Below are positions 34,296 to 43,572 of a stretch of DNA of 64,000 nt, piece by piece; within the stretch, counting starts at the first letter, position 1; each line of letters starts with the position of its first letter. The DNA comes from Comamonas sp. B21-038 (GTDB lineage Bacteria; Pseudomonadota; Gammaproteobacteria; Burkholderiales; Burkholderiaceae_C). The DNA lies in assembly GCF_022387135.1 (NCBI RefSeq), contig NZ_CP092462.1, positions 3,782,001-3,846,000 of the forward strand, written 5' to 3'. Both the position numbers and the translations under genes were made by a program. The notes beneath the pieces were generated by a model. That model had not been told where the DNA came from and ran no database searches. It saw nothing but the letters and a program-made list of their open reading frames with translations.

Positions 34296-35771
34296 TCAGC
34301 TCGCCAGCCAGTTCCAGATGCGGTCGCTGAATACCTTGTCAAAACGACCGTAGTAGTCGGATGCATTGGGCGCCAGGCAGCTGGCGCCGCCACCGTACAG
34401 GTTACCGACGACGCGGCCATTGCGGAACAGCGAAGAGCCGCTGCTGCCGCCTTCGGTGGTACCTTGGCTCCAGCGCACGCTGTAGAAGCCGCTGTTCGCA
34501 TCACCGGTACTGCAGGTGATGGCATTGCCACTGCCTGCAACACAGTTCATGTAGCCCACGACAGAACCCACGCTGTACTTGAGCAGGTTGCCACCGGGGT
34601 GGTGCAGACCGTAGACGGCATCGCCCACCTGGCCGGCAGTGCGGGCGTCCCAGCCTGCCAAGGTCACACCCACAGGAGGCATCTCATTGAGCTTGAGCAG
34701 CGCTGAGTCGGTCGTGCTGGTTGCATAGAGCAAAGTCGCACCTGCACTGCGCAGGGCTGCATTGGCGCCGGGCACGCCGGAGTTGCAGCTGCTGGAGCGG
34801 TAGAACCAGCTGGTCTGCATCGACGATGCCGAGGACTGGGTCGAGATGCAGTGGTTGCCGGTCAGGAAGTACGGCGCAAAGTCACCCTTGGTGTTGTTCA
34901 GCAAGGTACCGGTGCACAGATAGGACTTGCCATCAGAGCGGGTGAACACCATGCGCGCCACGGAATTGCGCTCGGTCTGGTAGCTGTTGGTGCAAGAAGC
35001 ATCGAGGTTGCAGCTGGCCGAGGTATCGGCCTTGGCGGTTTCTGCCAGTTCGGCCTCGGTCGGCAACGACAGGTTCTGGTAGATGTGCGAGACCACGGGG
35101 ATCGAGATGCGCAGCGCATCGGCGCCGGTACCGGCTGGCAGCACCACTTCGACAGTGGTGTCACCGGCGCCAACATCAGGCGTCCACCAGGTATTGGCGG
35201 CCGCACCCGTCTCGCCCGCCTTGCGGTTTTGCGCCAGCAGCGCGTTCACTTCAGCGCCGCTGCGCTCAATGATCGCATGGGGGTGTTCCTGGCTGTAGAC
35301 GCGCAGCAGCGCTGCATCGGGCAGGCTGTCCACCAGCACGCCGGCGCGCAGGCCGTAGGCACCCGTCGACTGGATGTTGATGGCCGCGACTTGCTGGCCA
35401 TTGGCCAGCGAGCTCCATTGCAGTGCCGACTGGGTCTGGGCCACCGTGCTGGTAGCCGCCACCGCGCGCTGCGTGCCAATCTGCTGGGCGGGGCCGTCGT
35501 CGCTGGCCACGGTCTTTTCCGCCTCCAGCTCGGGCAGCACCACAAAGCGGGTCTGTACCGCAGCACCCAAGGATGCAGGCGCCGCCGCCGCCGATTTGAT
35601 GGCCGATGCCGGCAGCACGACCGAGTCCAGCACATAGGCCTTGGGCTGGGTCACGCCACCGTTGTCGTCATCGTCGGAACCAGAGCCGCCGCCGCAGCCC
35701 GCCAAAGCCAGGGCCGCAGCCACGGCCGTGGTCCACAACAGACCGGGCACTGCATACTTGGAATATTTCAT
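34296..35771 (-). CDS. Trypsin-fold serine protease, lipoprotein form
   Basis: The 491-residue protein starts MKYSKYA like its paralogue but has a lipobox L-A-G-C26 followed by a glycine- and aspartate-rich linker. It is therefore probably anchored in the outer membrane. Its triad is H307 (L-T-G-N-H-C), D355 (T-T-D-S-A-L-L) and S444 (G-G-S-S-G-S). The conserved alanine of the TAAHC motif is changed (T-G-N-H-C) but the histidine remains, so activity is plausible. GGAG is about 11 bp before the ATG. It lies 76 bp downstream of ruvA. Confidence 0.87.
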   Translation of the reverse strand: MKYSKYAVPGLLWTTAVAAALALAGCGGGSGSDDDDNGGVTQPKAYVLDSVVLPASAIKSAAAAPASLGAAVQTRFVVLPELEAEKTVASDDGPAQQIGTQRAVAATSTVAQTQSALQWSSLANGQQVAAINIQSTGAYGLRAGVLVDSLPDAALLRVYSQEHPHAIIERSGAEVNALLAQNRKAGETGAAANTWWTPDVGAGDTTVEVVLPAGTGADALRISIPVVSHIYQNLSLPTEAELAETAKADTSASCNLDASCTNSYQTERNSVARMVFTRSDGKSYLCTGTLLNNTKGDFAPYFLTGNHCISTQSSASSMQTSWFYRSSSCNSGVPGANAALRSAGATLLYATSTTDSALLKLNEMPPVGVTLAGWDARTAGQVGDAVYGLHHPGGNLLKYSVGSVVGYMNCVAGSGNAITCSTGDANSGFYSVRWSQGTTEGGSSGSSLFRNGRVVGNLYGGGASCLAPNASDYYGRFDKVFSDRIWNWLAS

Positions 35772-35847
35772 GGAATCGTCCACTCCGTGTTGATTGGTAT
35801 TGATAGTCACACTCGACCGCGCTGCTGCCCGGTCGCCTCTGCGCGAG

Positions 35848-36420
35848 TCATTTTGCCAGCGCTTTCAAAGCCTGCTTGATACCGTCCGTTACGCTGATGT
35901 CGGCAGGTAACAACTTCAGAGCGGCAGCCGCATCCTTGTCGCTGTAACCCAGCGCGACCAGTGCTTGCAAAATGTCGGCCTGTGCATCGTTGACCGCCGC
36001 CGTACGGGCCCCCATGTCCGCGCCCAGTTTGCCTTTGAGCTCCAGCAGCAGGCGCTCGGCGGTCTTCTTGCCGATGCCGGGCACCTTCACCAGCCGCCCC
36101 GCCTCCTGCAGCGACACGGCCTGCGCCAGATCGGTCACGCCCATGCCACTGAGGATGGACAGCGCCGTGCGCGGGCCCACGCCGGTGATCTTGATCAGTT
36201 CGCGGAAAGTCTGGCGCTCCTCGGCCGTGCCAAACCCGTACAGCAGCTGCGCATCCTCGCGCACGATAAACTGCGTCAGCAGCGTGATGGTTTCGCCAAC
36301 GGACGGCAGGTTGTAGAAGGTGCTCATCGGCACCTGCACCTCATAGCCCACACCATGGCAATCCACCAGTACCTCGGGTGGCATCTTTTCCACCAGTGTT
36401 CCGCTCAATCGGCCTATCAT
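35848..36420 (-). CDS. ruvA: Holliday junction branch migration protein RuvA
   Basis: The 190-residue product matches RuvA in length and order. An N-terminal OB-fold begins MIGRLSGTL, two helix-hairpin-helix motifs follow (G-V-G-P-R-T-A and V-P-G-I-G-K-K-T-A), and a C-terminal domain contacts RuvB. It binds Holliday junctions as a tetramer. It is divergent from phoH and separated from ruvB by three protease genes, so ruvA and ruvB probably do not share one transcript here. Confidence 0.96.
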   Translation of the reverse strand: MIGRLSGTLVEKMPPEVLVDCHGVGYEVQVPMSTFYNLPSVGETITLLTQFIVREDAQLLYGFGTAEERQTFRELIKITGVGPRTALSILSGMGVTDLAQAVSLQEAGRLVKVPGIGKKTAERLLLELKGKLGADMGARTAAVNDAQADILQALVALGYSDKDAAAALKLLPADISVTDGIKQALKALAK

Positions 36421-36513
36421 TTGTATCTTTCCTTGTAGCTTGTCTGCGGCCACCCCGATGTGCGTCGCGTGCCCGCCTGCAAGCATACTGAATTTTTCAA
36501 CGGAATTTGCCGC

Positions 36514-37461
36514 GTGATCCTGCGCCATACCTTTACGCCCCACAACAACAACCGCATTGCCAATCTCTGCGGCCCTGCCGATGCGCATCTGCGCCAGATC
36601 GAGAACCATCTGGGCGTCAAGATTGCCCATCGCCATGAGCAGTTCAAGATCGACGGCCCCAAGGCTGTGGCCAACGAGACGCTGGAGCTGCTGGAGGCGC
36701 TGTACGAGATGGCCGATACCCCCATCAGCGAAGACCAGATCCAGCTGATGATGGCAGGTGACAGCGAACTGATGGCCGCGCCCGAAGACGCGATCGTGCT
36801 GAATACGCGCCGCGCCGATCTGCGCGCCCGCACGCCCAACCAGGCCGGCTACCTGGAGAACATCGCCGCGCACGACATCACCTTCGGCATTGGCCCGGCC
36901 GGCACCGGCAAGACCTACCTGGCGGTGGCCTGCGCCGTCGATGCGCTCGAGCGCAGCCAGGTGCAGCGCATTGTGCTGACCCGCCCTGCGGTCGAAGCCG
37001 GTGAGCGCCTGGGTTTTCTGCCCGGTGATCTGTCGCAGAAGGTCGATCCCTATCTGCGCCCGCTGTACGACGCGCTCTACGACCTGATGGGCTACGACAA
37101 GGTGCAAAAGGCCTTTGAGCGCAACGCCATCGAGATCGCGCCGCTGGCCTTCATGCGCGGCCGCACGCTCAACAACGCCTTTGTCATTCTGGATGAGGCG
37201 CAGAACACCACGCCCGAGCAGATGAAGATGTTCCTCACCCGCATCGGCTTTGGCGCCAAGGCCGTAGTGACCGGCGATGTGAGCCAGATCGACCTGCCCA
37301 AGGGCCAACTGAGCGGCCTGATCGACGCCGAACGCGTGCTCAAGCGGGTCAAGGGCATTGCCGTCAACCGCTTTACCAGCGCCGATGTGGTGCGCCATCC
37401 GCTGGTAGCGCGCATCGTGGACGCCTACGACAAGCAGCGCCGCCCGACCCGCGGCGACTGA
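36514..37461 (+). CDS. phoH: PhoH family ATPase
   Basis: The 315-residue protein has a short N-terminal KH-like part and a PhoH ATPase domain with Walker A G127-P-A-G-T-G-K-T134 and a D-E-A-Q-N Walker B. GTG at 36514 is used since it gives the family N-terminus (V-I-L-R-H-T-F) and no suitable ATG lies nearby. PhoH proteins are linked to RNA metabolism; the adjacent ybeY supports this, as the pair is conserved in many bacteria. Confidence 0.92.
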   Translation: MILRHTFTPHNNNRIANLCGPADAHLRQIENHLGVKIAHRHEQFKIDGPKAVANETLELLEALYEMADTPISEDQIQLMMAGDSELMAAPEDAIVLNTRRADLRARTPNQAGYLENIAAHDITFGIGPAGTGKTYLAVACAVDALERSQVQRIVLTRPAVEAGERLGFLPGDLSQKVDPYLRPLYDALYDLMGYDKVQKAFERNAIEIAPLAFMRGRTLNNAFVILDEAQNTTPEQMKMFLTRIGFGAKAVVTGDVSQIDLPKGQLSGLIDAERVLKRVKGIAVNRFTSADVVRHPLVARIVDAYDKQRRPTRGD

Positions 37462-37508
37462 GCCCCGCCCGCACGCCCCACCTGTGCCACCCACCGATCC
37501 ACAACCAC

Positions 37509-37967
37509 ATGGCATTGAACCAACTCACCCTGTCGCTGCAATTTGCCCGCTTTGACGGCGTTGCCGAACACCGCGCCGCCCTGCCCCGGGGCCAGGTCAC
37601 GCGCTGGATTCGCCATGCGCTGGCCGATGATGCCGAGATCACCGTGCGCATTGTCGATACCGAAGAAGGCCAGGCGCTGAACCGCGAGTACCGCCAAAAG
37701 GACTACGCCACCAATGTGCTGACCTTTGACTACCAGCAGGAGCCCACCGTGCTGGCCGACCTGGTGCTGTGCGCGCCCGTGGTGGCGCGCGAGGCCAAGG
37801 AGCAGAACAAGTCACTGCAGGAGCACTATGCCCACCTGCTGGTGCATGGCACCTTGCACGCCCAGGGCTGGGACCATGAAACCAGCGAGCAGGATGCCGA
37901 AGAGATGGAAGCCTACGAGACGGCCATCATGCAAGAGCTGGGCTTTGCGGATCCCTACCAGAAGTAA
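37509..37967 (+). CDS. ybeY: Endoribonuclease YbeY
   Basis: The 152-residue product has the zinc motif H113-G-T-L-H117-A-Q-G-W-D-H123 of the UPF0054/YbeY family. YbeY takes part in 16S rRNA 3' end maturation and ribosome quality control. It lies 47 bp downstream of phoH in the common gene order. Confidence 0.95.
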   Translation: MALNQLTLSLQFARFDGVAEHRAALPRGQVTRWIRHALADDAEITVRIVDTEEGQALNREYRQKDYATNVLTFDYQQEPTVLADLVLCAPVVAREAKEQNKSLQEHYAHLLVHGTLHAQGWDHETSEQDAEEMEAYETAIMQELGFADPYQK

Positions 37968-38148
37968 GCAGCGCAGCGCTGCATCCAAAGATGAACATCG
38001 CGCATTGGGCGCTTCTGCCTCAACGCAATACTGACTTTTGAGCGACTAATCAAACGGTATTTCGGCGCCATTCCTACCTAGAATCCTCCTCACAAAGGCC
38101 ATGCAGGCAGCGCACGCCGCTGCTGCAGCGCCCATAACAGGAGGAGAC

Positions 38149-38901
38149 ATGCTCGACACCCCCATCTTGCTCGCAGCCGCCTTTGTGGCCGGCGCGCTCA
38201 ATGCCGTCGCCGGCGGCGGCAGCTTTTTGACCCTGCCTGCGCTGGTCTTTACCGGCGTGCCCCCCGTGGTGGCCAATGCCACCGGCACCGTCGCACTGCT
38301 GCCCGGCTACGCGGCAGGGGCCTGGGGCTTCAAGGACGATATGCAGGCGCCGCCGGGCTTGTCGATGCGCGCCGTCATCGCCCTGGCGCTGCTGGGCGGC
38401 GCTGCAGGCGCTGCCTTGCTGCTGGTCACGCCTGAGGCGGCCTTCCGCAAGATCGTGCCCTGGCTGCTGCTGGCGGCCACCGCCATGTTTGCCTTTGGCC
38501 CGCAGCTGCGCCAATGGGCCATGGGTGCGCAGCATGGTGCCACGCCATCGCGCAGCAAGGCCGCGCTGGGCATGCTGGCGGTTTCTGTCTATGGCGGCTA
38601 CTTCAATGGCGGCCTGGGCATCCTGCTGCTCGCGCTGCTGGGCTTGCTGGGCCAGACCAACCTGCATGCGATGAATGGCACCAAGAACCTCGTCTCTGCG
38701 CTGCTGACCGCCATTGCCGTGGCCATCTATGCTGCTGGCGGCGTTGTGCAGTGGCAGCCCGCGTTGCTGATGATGGTGGCCGCCACCTTGGGCGGTTATC
38801 TGGGCGCCCGGGTGGCACGCAAGATTGCGCCGCAGTGGCTGCGCGCCGGCATTGTGATTACTGGCTTGGTCATGGCGGTGCTGTTCTTCTTGAAAGCCTA
38901 G
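38149..38901 (+). CDS. TauE/SafE family sulfite/sulfonate exporter-like membrane protein
   Basis: The 250-residue protein has about seven to eight hydrophobic helices in two related halves and starts with the family pattern G-x-L-N-A-V-A-G-G-G-S-F. AGGAGGAG lies just upstream of the ATG. TauE/SafE proteins export anions such as sulfite or sulfoacetate, but this member has no sulfur gene beside it; the dioxygenase operon is 16 kb away. Function is therefore only a family-level call. Confidence 0.88.
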   Translation: MLDTPILLAAAFVAGALNAVAGGGSFLTLPALVFTGVPPVVANATGTVALLPGYAAGAWGFKDDMQAPPGLSMRAVIALALLGGAAGAALLLVTPEAAFRKIVPWLLLAATAMFAFGPQLRQWAMGAQHGATPSRSKAALGMLAVSVYGGYFNGGLGILLLALLGLLGQTNLHAMNGTKNLVSALLTAIAVAIYAAGGVVQWQPALLMMVAATLGGYLGARVARKIAPQWLRAGIVITGLVMAVLFFLKA

Positions 38902-38907
38902 CTGGCC

Positions 38908-38963
38908 GCGCCTAGCCGGGGGCGCCCAGCCGGGGGCGCCTAGCCACCCGCGCCTAGCCGGCC
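38908..38963. repeat. Four tandem copies of a 14-bp repeat
   Basis: GCGCCTAGCC or GCGCCCAGCC begins at 38908, 38922, 38936 and 38950, an exact 14-bp period with a variable 4-bp remainder. The array fills the gap between the convergent tauE-like and lysR stops. Confidence 0.8.
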
Positions 38964-38967
38964 GCGC

Positions 38968-39870
38968 TCAAGCAGGGGTGCCGAGCCTAGGCGTCTTGAT
39001 CACATCGATCAGCGCATCCAGCGCCGCCGAGCGGCTTTGCGGGTGCCAGACAAAGGCACCCGCCGTCAGCGCCGTCTGCCCATGGTTGCTGTGCAGCGGC
39101 ACATAGCGCACACCGGCCATGCCCGCCCGCTGCATGCAGGAGGGCACCAGCGCCACGCCCTGGCCGATGGCGACCAGCGAAATAACGGCCAGCCACTGCC
39201 GCACCGCATGGCTGGTGCGCGGGTGGATGCCGGCGTTGTGCAGGCAGGCGATCACATTGTCGTAATTGGCCGGGCTGACATCGCGCACAAACATCACAAA
39301 GCGCTCATGGGCGAGGCTGCGCAGGTCCAGGCTGGCCTGCTGGGCCTGGGGATGGTTCTCTGGCAGGCAGCAAACGAGGGTATCCGGCGCCAGCGGCCAC
39401 AGCTCCAGCCCTGGCGCAGGCGTGATGATGTTGACAAAGCCGCCCTGCAACTGGCCGCGCAGAATGGCCGCCTGCTGCTCAGTGGTAGACATCTCATGCA
39501 AGGTGATGTCGATATCGGGCCGCTGCTGGGCAAAGGCCTGCATCACATGGGGCAGGTCGCGGTAGATCATCGAGCCGGTCACGCCAATGTCCAGCTGGCC
39601 CTGGCGCCCCTGGGCCACATTGCGCGCCACATCGGCAGCGCGCTGGATCTGGCTGAGCACCTGGCGCGCCTCGATCAAAAAAGCGGCGCCGGCATCGGTC
39701 AGCCGCACCTGCTTGGCATCGCGCTCCAGCAGCCGCACGCCCAAATCTTCTTCCAGCGATTTGATGGCCACCGACAGCGGCGGCTGGGTGATGGCCAGGC
39801 GCTGGGCGGCCCGGCCAAAATGCAGCTCCTCAGCCAGCACCACAAAATAACGCAGCAAATGGGTCTTCAT
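38968..39870 (-). CDS. LysR family transcriptional regulator
   Basis: The 300-residue protein has the LysR helix-turn-helix at residues about 1-60 (L-H-F-G-R-A-A-Q-R-L-A-I-T-Q-P-P-L-S) and an effector domain. It lies 80 bp downstream of the acyl-CoA dehydrogenase gene on the same strand, so it likely regulates the TctC-cupin-dehydrogenase group. The TTTGA / TCAAA palindrome near 42854-42866 is a possible site, though this is not shown. Confidence 0.88.
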   Translation of the reverse strand: MKTHLLRYFVVLAEELHFGRAAQRLAITQPPLSVAIKSLEEDLGVRLLERDAKQVRLTDAGAAFLIEARQVLSQIQRAADVARNVAQGRQGQLDIGVTGSMIYRDLPHVMQAFAQQRPDIDITLHEMSTTEQQAAILRGQLQGGFVNIITPAPGLELWPLAPDTLVCCLPENHPQAQQASLDLRSLAHERFVMFVRDVSPANYDNVIACLHNAGIHPRTSHAVRQWLAVISLVAIGQGVALVPSCMQRAGMAGVRYVPLHSNHGQTALTAGAFVWHPQSRSAALDALIDVIKTPRLGTPA

Positions 39871-39950
39871 CTGCGTATCATGCCCCAGCCAGTGCGGGCT
39901 GGCCGCACGCCGCACGGGATGGCCCGGCACTGCGCTGCCCATGGCGCCGC

Positions 39951-41114
39951 CTAGTAGGACTTGGGCAGGCCCAGCACCTTCTCTGCGATAAAGCACAGAA
40001 TCAGCTGCGGGCTCACCGGCGCCAGGCGCGGAATCCAGCTCTCACGCATCAGCCGCTCGACATGGAACTCCTTGGCGTAGCCCATGCCGCCATGGGTGAA
40101 GATCGCGCTCTCGCAAGCCTTGAAGCCCGCTTCCGCCCCCAGGAACTTGGCCGCATTGGCCTCGGCTGCGCAAGGCTGGTGGCGGTCATACAGCCAGGCT
40201 GCCTTCATCGCCAGCAAGAACGCGGCTTCCAGCTCCATCCAGCGCTCGGCCAGCGGGTGCTGGATGCCCTGGTTCTGGCCAATCGGGCGGTTGAACACCT
40301 CGCGCTCACGGGCGTACTGCGTGGCGCGGCCCAGCGCGGCGCGGCCCAGGCCAATCGCTTCGCAGGCAATCAGAATGCGCTCGGGGTTCATGCCATGCAG
40401 GATGTATTCAAAACCCCGGTTCTCCTCGCCAATGCGGTCCTCTACCGGGATGCGCAGCCCATCGATGAACAGCTGGTTGGTGTCCACGCATTTGCGGCCC
40501 ATCTTGGCGATCTCATGCACCTCGATCTTGCTGCGGTCAAAGTCGGTATAGAACAGCGACAGGCCTTCGGTGCCCTTGCATTCCTCCACCGGCTTGGTGC
40601 GCGCCAGCAGCAAGATCTTGCTGGCCTGCTGCGCGGTGGAGATGAAGACCTTCTGCCCATGCACCACATAGTGGTCGCCATCGCGCACCGCGCGGGTCTT
40701 GAGCTTGAGCGTGTTCAGCCCCGTATTGGGCTCGGTCACGCCAAAGCAGGCCTTGTCCTTGCCGGCAATCAGCGGCGGCAGCATGCGCGCCTTTTGCTCC
40801 TCCGTGCCATAGACCACCACTGGGTGCAGGCCGAAGATGTTCATATGCACCGCAGATGCGCCCGACAGACCCGCGCCGGTGGCCGAGATCGTATGCATCA
40901 TCAATGCCGCCTCGGTGATACCCAGGCCGGCGCCGCCATAGGCCTCGGGCATCGCAATGCCCAGCCAGCCGGCATCGGCCAGCGCACGGTAAAAGTCTTC
41001 CGGAAAAGCGCCATCGTTGTCACGGGCATGCCAGTAGTCGGCATCAAACGGCGCACAGACTTTCTCGATGGCATCGATGATCTGTTGCTGCTCTTCGGTC
41101 AGGGCGAAATCCAT
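39951..41114 (-). CDS. Acyl-CoA dehydrogenase family protein
   Basis: The 387-residue flavoprotein has the three-domain ACAD layout. It carries the FAD-binding C-F-G-V-T-E-P-N-T-G segment near residue 120, the middle beta-domain, and a C-terminal helical part with the signature G-G-M-G-Y-A-K-E. It would oxidise an acyl-CoA thioester at the alpha-beta position. Lying with a TctC carboxylate receptor and a cupin, it may serve breakdown of an unusual organic acid. Chain-length preference is not visible. Confidence 0.9.
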   Translation of the reverse strand: MDFALTEEQQQIIDAIEKVCAPFDADYWHARDNDGAFPEDFYRALADAGWLGIAMPEAYGGAGLGITEAALMMHTISATGAGLSGASAVHMNIFGLHPVVVYGTEEQKARMLPPLIAGKDKACFGVTEPNTGLNTLKLKTRAVRDGDHYVVHGQKVFISTAQQASKILLLARTKPVEECKGTEGLSLFYTDFDRSKIEVHEIAKMGRKCVDTNQLFIDGLRIPVEDRIGEENRGFEYILHGMNPERILIACEAIGLGRAALGRATQYAREREVFNRPIGQNQGIQHPLAERWMELEAAFLLAMKAAWLYDRHQPCAAEANAAKFLGAEAGFKACESAIFTHGGMGYAKEFHVERLMRESWIPRLAPVSPQLILCFIAEKVLGLPKSY

Positions 41115-41180
41115 GGTGTTGCGGTCCTCAATATCCAATCAGTGGCGCCGTGCCTTGCACGGCGCCGGTCACAGTGCAGC

Positions 41181-41564
41181 TCAGGCCGGCCGGCGCACCC
41201 GCTCGGGGTTCTCGCCATAGGGCGGGCTGTAGATCACCAGCAGCTTGGCCGGTGTGTCGCTGGTGGTCTGGAAGATGTGCATCTTGTCGGCCGGGAAAAA
41301 ACAGGTATCGCCCGGCACCATCTCAAAGCTCTCGCCCTCCACCTCGACATGGGCCGTGCCCTCCAGCAGGTAGCAGGCCTGCTCCATGCCGGGGTGGGCA
41401 TGGGGCAGCGCGCCGCCGCCCTTGGCAATCTCGCCCAGCACCACTTCCATATGCTGGGCGCCCACATTGGCCTGGCTCACCAGGCGGCGGTTGATGGTTC
41501 CGGTATGGTTGGCCGGGCTATAGGCCTCCACCTCGGAGGCACGGATCAGGTAGCGCGAAGTCAT
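41181..41564 (-). CDS. Cupin domain protein
   Basis: The 127-residue single-domain cupin shows motif 1 (H-A-H-P-G-M-E-Q-A-C-Y-L-L-E-G) with two histidines and a glutamate for metal binding, and motif 2 ending P-A-D-K-M-H. It is a small metal-binding beta-barrel, either an enzyme or a sensor. It lies between the TctC receptor and acyl-CoA dehydrogenase genes and presumably serves the same pathway. Confidence 0.85.
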   Translation of the reverse strand: MTSRYLIRASEVEAYSPANHTGTINRRLVSQANVGAQHMEVVLGEIAKGGGALPHAHPGMEQACYLLEGTAHVEVEGESFEMVPGDTCFFPADKMHIFQTTSDTPAKLLVIYSPPYGENPERVRRPA

Positions 41565-41618
41565 TGTGTGGCGTTCATCGTGTGGGGATGGGAATGTCTG
41601 CTAGGGCGTGGCGCAGCA

Positions 41619-42599
41619 TCACTGCGCCGGGATATCAGCCTGTTTGACCAGGCGACCCCAGTACGCCAGTTGCTCGCTCACATACTGGGCAAACTCCTGC
41701 GGGGTCTTCGTGGGCCAGACTTCAAAGCCAATCTGTTCGAGCTGTTTTTGCACGGCCTCATCGGCCAGCACCGCCTGCAAGGCGCCATTGATCTTGTTGA
41801 CCACCTCAGGGGGCGTGCCGGCTGGCGCAAAAATGCCGTTCCAGGAGGTGATGTCAAAGCCGGGCAAGGTCTTGCCGATCGGCGGCACATGGGGGAGGAT
41901 CTTGCTGCCCTTGGCGGCCGTGACGGCCAGGGTGCGCACCCGGTCGGTCTTGAGCATGCTCCAGCCCGAGCCCAGGTCCACCACATACATCTGCACCTGG
42001 TTGCCCATCAGGTCGGTCAGCGCCTGCGGGCTGGACTTGTAAGGCACGCCAACGATATCGGTCTTGGACAGAAAACGCAGCGTCTCCGACGCCACCAAGG
42101 AGGTGCTGTTGGGCGTCGCGTACGACAGCTTGCCCGGGTTGGCCTTGGCATAGTCGATCAGCGTCTGCACCGAATCGGCCGGCACCGACGGGTGCACCGC
42201 CAGCGCAAACGGCAGCTCCCCCACACGGGCAATTGGGGTGAAATCCTTGATCGGGTCGTACTTCAGGCTTTTGACCAGCCAGGGGTTGGCCGAGTGCGAG
42301 GTGTTGGTGGTCATGAACAAGGTGTAGCCATCGGGCTTGGCCTTCGCCACCAGGCCTGCCGCAATCTGCGCATTGGCGCCTGCGCGGTTGTCCACAATCA
42401 CCGGCTGCTGCAGGCGCTCACCCAGCTTCTGGCCCACGGCCCGGGCCACCGCATCGGTGCCGCTGCCAGCGGCAAAGGGCACGATCATCGTGATCGGTGC
42501 ATTGGGGTAGCTGCCCTGCGCCGCGCTGGCATAGGCAGCAGTTGTTACGGTGGCTATCGCGGTCAGGGCCAGCGTGGCCCACCATTGGCGTGGTTGCAT
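41619..42599 (-). CDS. Tripartite tricarboxylate receptor (TctC/Bug family)
   Basis: The 326-residue protein has a cleavable signal peptide (about 26 residues) and the Bug fold, with P-I-T-M-I-V-P-F-A-A-G-S-G-T-D and V-V-D-N-R-A-G-A-N. Bug proteins are periplasmic carboxylate binders, very abundant in Burkholderiales, and often work without nearby TctAB as sensors or with distant permeases. AGGAG precedes the ATG. It heads the cupin-dehydrogenase-lysR group. A MITE-like element lies only 32 bp before its start codon. Confidence 0.92.
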   Translation of the reverse strand: MQPRQWWATLALTAIATVTTAAYASAAQGSYPNAPITMIVPFAAGSGTDAVARAVGQKLGERLQQPVIVDNRAGANAQIAAGLVAKAKPDGYTLFMTTNTSHSANPWLVKSLKYDPIKDFTPIARVGELPFALAVHPSVPADSVQTLIDYAKANPGKLSYATPNSTSLVASETLRFLSKTDIVGVPYKSSPQALTDLMGNQVQMYVVDLGSGWSMLKTDRVRTLAVTAAKGSKILPHVPPIGKTLPGFDITSWNGIFAPAGTPPEVVNKINGALQAVLADEAVQKQLEQIGFEVWPTKTPQEFAQYVSEQLAYWGRLVKQADIPAQ

Positions 42600-42631
42600 G
42601 TCTTTGTCTCCTTTTTTTAGTCGAGCCTCCA

Positions 42632-42792
42632 GGGATCCTCTGCAAAACCCTCGCCAAGCGGGATGGACGCGGATCGGGATGAGACGCAAGGCGTCTTTTG
42701 CAGTCAATAGCGAGCTATTGACAAGGAAGACAACACAGCGGATCGCCCGAGCCCGCGTTCAGACCACGGCAGGGAGTTTTGCAGAGGATCCC
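42632..42792. mobile_element. 161-bp MITE-like element with perfect 17-bp terminal inverted repeats
   Basis: GGGATCCTCTGCAAAAC at 42632-42648 is repeated inverted at 42776-42792. Inside are the hairpins AGACGC / GCGTCT (42682-42696) and GTCAATAG / CTATTGAC (42703-42722). No transposase is encoded. A shorter relative with the same ends lies at 2930-3006. No clear target-site duplication was recognised at the borders. The element fits a non-autonomous miniature transposon. Confidence 0.8.
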
Positions 42793-42984
42793 AATGGGCT
42801 AGCTTGCATGGTGCAGCTCTCAACGATTCGCGTCCAATGTTTTATATGGATGGTTTGATATTCAAATCGAATTCTTAAACGCAGCGAATGAACACTGTGA
42901 AAAAAACAGGTATTTGACCCGCCAGACCTCTACCCGCTGCTTAGAATTCGAGGCTTAGCCCATGAATTTCACCAGGACAACCCC
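42793..42984. promoter_or_regulatory. Divergent promoter region with TTTGA-TAT-TCAAA palindrome
   Basis: This relatively AT-rich gap separates the MITE and TctC gene from the divergent reductase gene. TTTGA (42854-42858) and TCAAA (42862-42866) form a short perfect palindrome that could bind a LysR-type or other regulator. Promoter elements are not resolved. Confidence 0.35.
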
Positions 42985-43572
42985 ATGCAATGCAGCAGCT
43001 TTATCGCCACCAGCCTCGACGGTTTTATCGCCAAAACCGATGGCAGCCTGGACTGGCTGAATGCCGCCAATGCCACTGTGCCGGAGGGGGAAGACTGCGG
43101 TTATGCGCAGTACATGGCCGGTGTGGATGTGATCCTGATGGGGCGCAAAACTTTTGAGACGGTGCTGGGCTTTGGCGCCTGGCCGTATGACAAGCCGGTC
43201 TATGTGGTGTCCCGCCAGTGGAGCGCCCTGCCCGCTGGCGCGCCTGCTACTGCACAGCTGTGGAAGGGCAGTCTGCCGGCACTCCGCACCCATCTGGCCG
43301 CCAGCGGCGTGCGCGCGGCCTATGTGGATGGTGGGCAGCTGATCCAGTCCTTTATCAACGCGCAGCTGCTCGACGAAATCACCATCACCCGCATTCCCGT
43401 GCTGCTGGGCAGCGGCCTGCCGCTGTTCGGGCCCTTGGCGGAGGGTACCAATTCGGTGACCGCCCAGCATCTGCAGACGCGCAGCTATGACTTTGGCTTT
43501 GTGCAGAGTGACTACCGGCTGCTTTATGCGGCAGCGGGGCAGCCACAGGACGAGACCCAGGCTGGCGCCTAA
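42985..43572 (+). CDS. Dihydrofolate reductase family protein (RibD C-terminal fold)
   Basis: The 195-residue protein has the features of the YyaP/RibD-C group: the start S-S-F-I-A-T-S-L-D-G-F-I-A, the M-G-R-K-T-F-E segment, and Y-V-D-G-G near residue 115. Members are NADPH-dependent reductases of mostly unknown substrate. Its stop codon overlaps the stop of the convergent deacylase gene. Confidence 0.85.
   Translation: MQCSSFIATSLDGFIAKTDGSLDWLNAANATVPEGEDCGYAQYMAGVDVILMGRKTFETVLGFGAWPYDKPVYVVSRQWSALPAGAPATAQLWKGSLPALRTHLAASGVRAAYVDGGQLIQSFINAQLLDEITITRIPVLLGSGLPLFGPLAEGTNSVTAQHLQTRSYDFGFVQSDYRLLYAAAGQPQDETQAGA

Noticed and set aside
40062..42620. 852-codon open frame antisense to dehydrogenase, cupin and TctC genes
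   Set aside because: Same reason: a shadow of well supported genes.
43569..43572. Overlapping convergent stop codons of the reductase and deacylase genes
   Set aside because: Tight convergent ends are common in compact genomes; not remarkable by itself.
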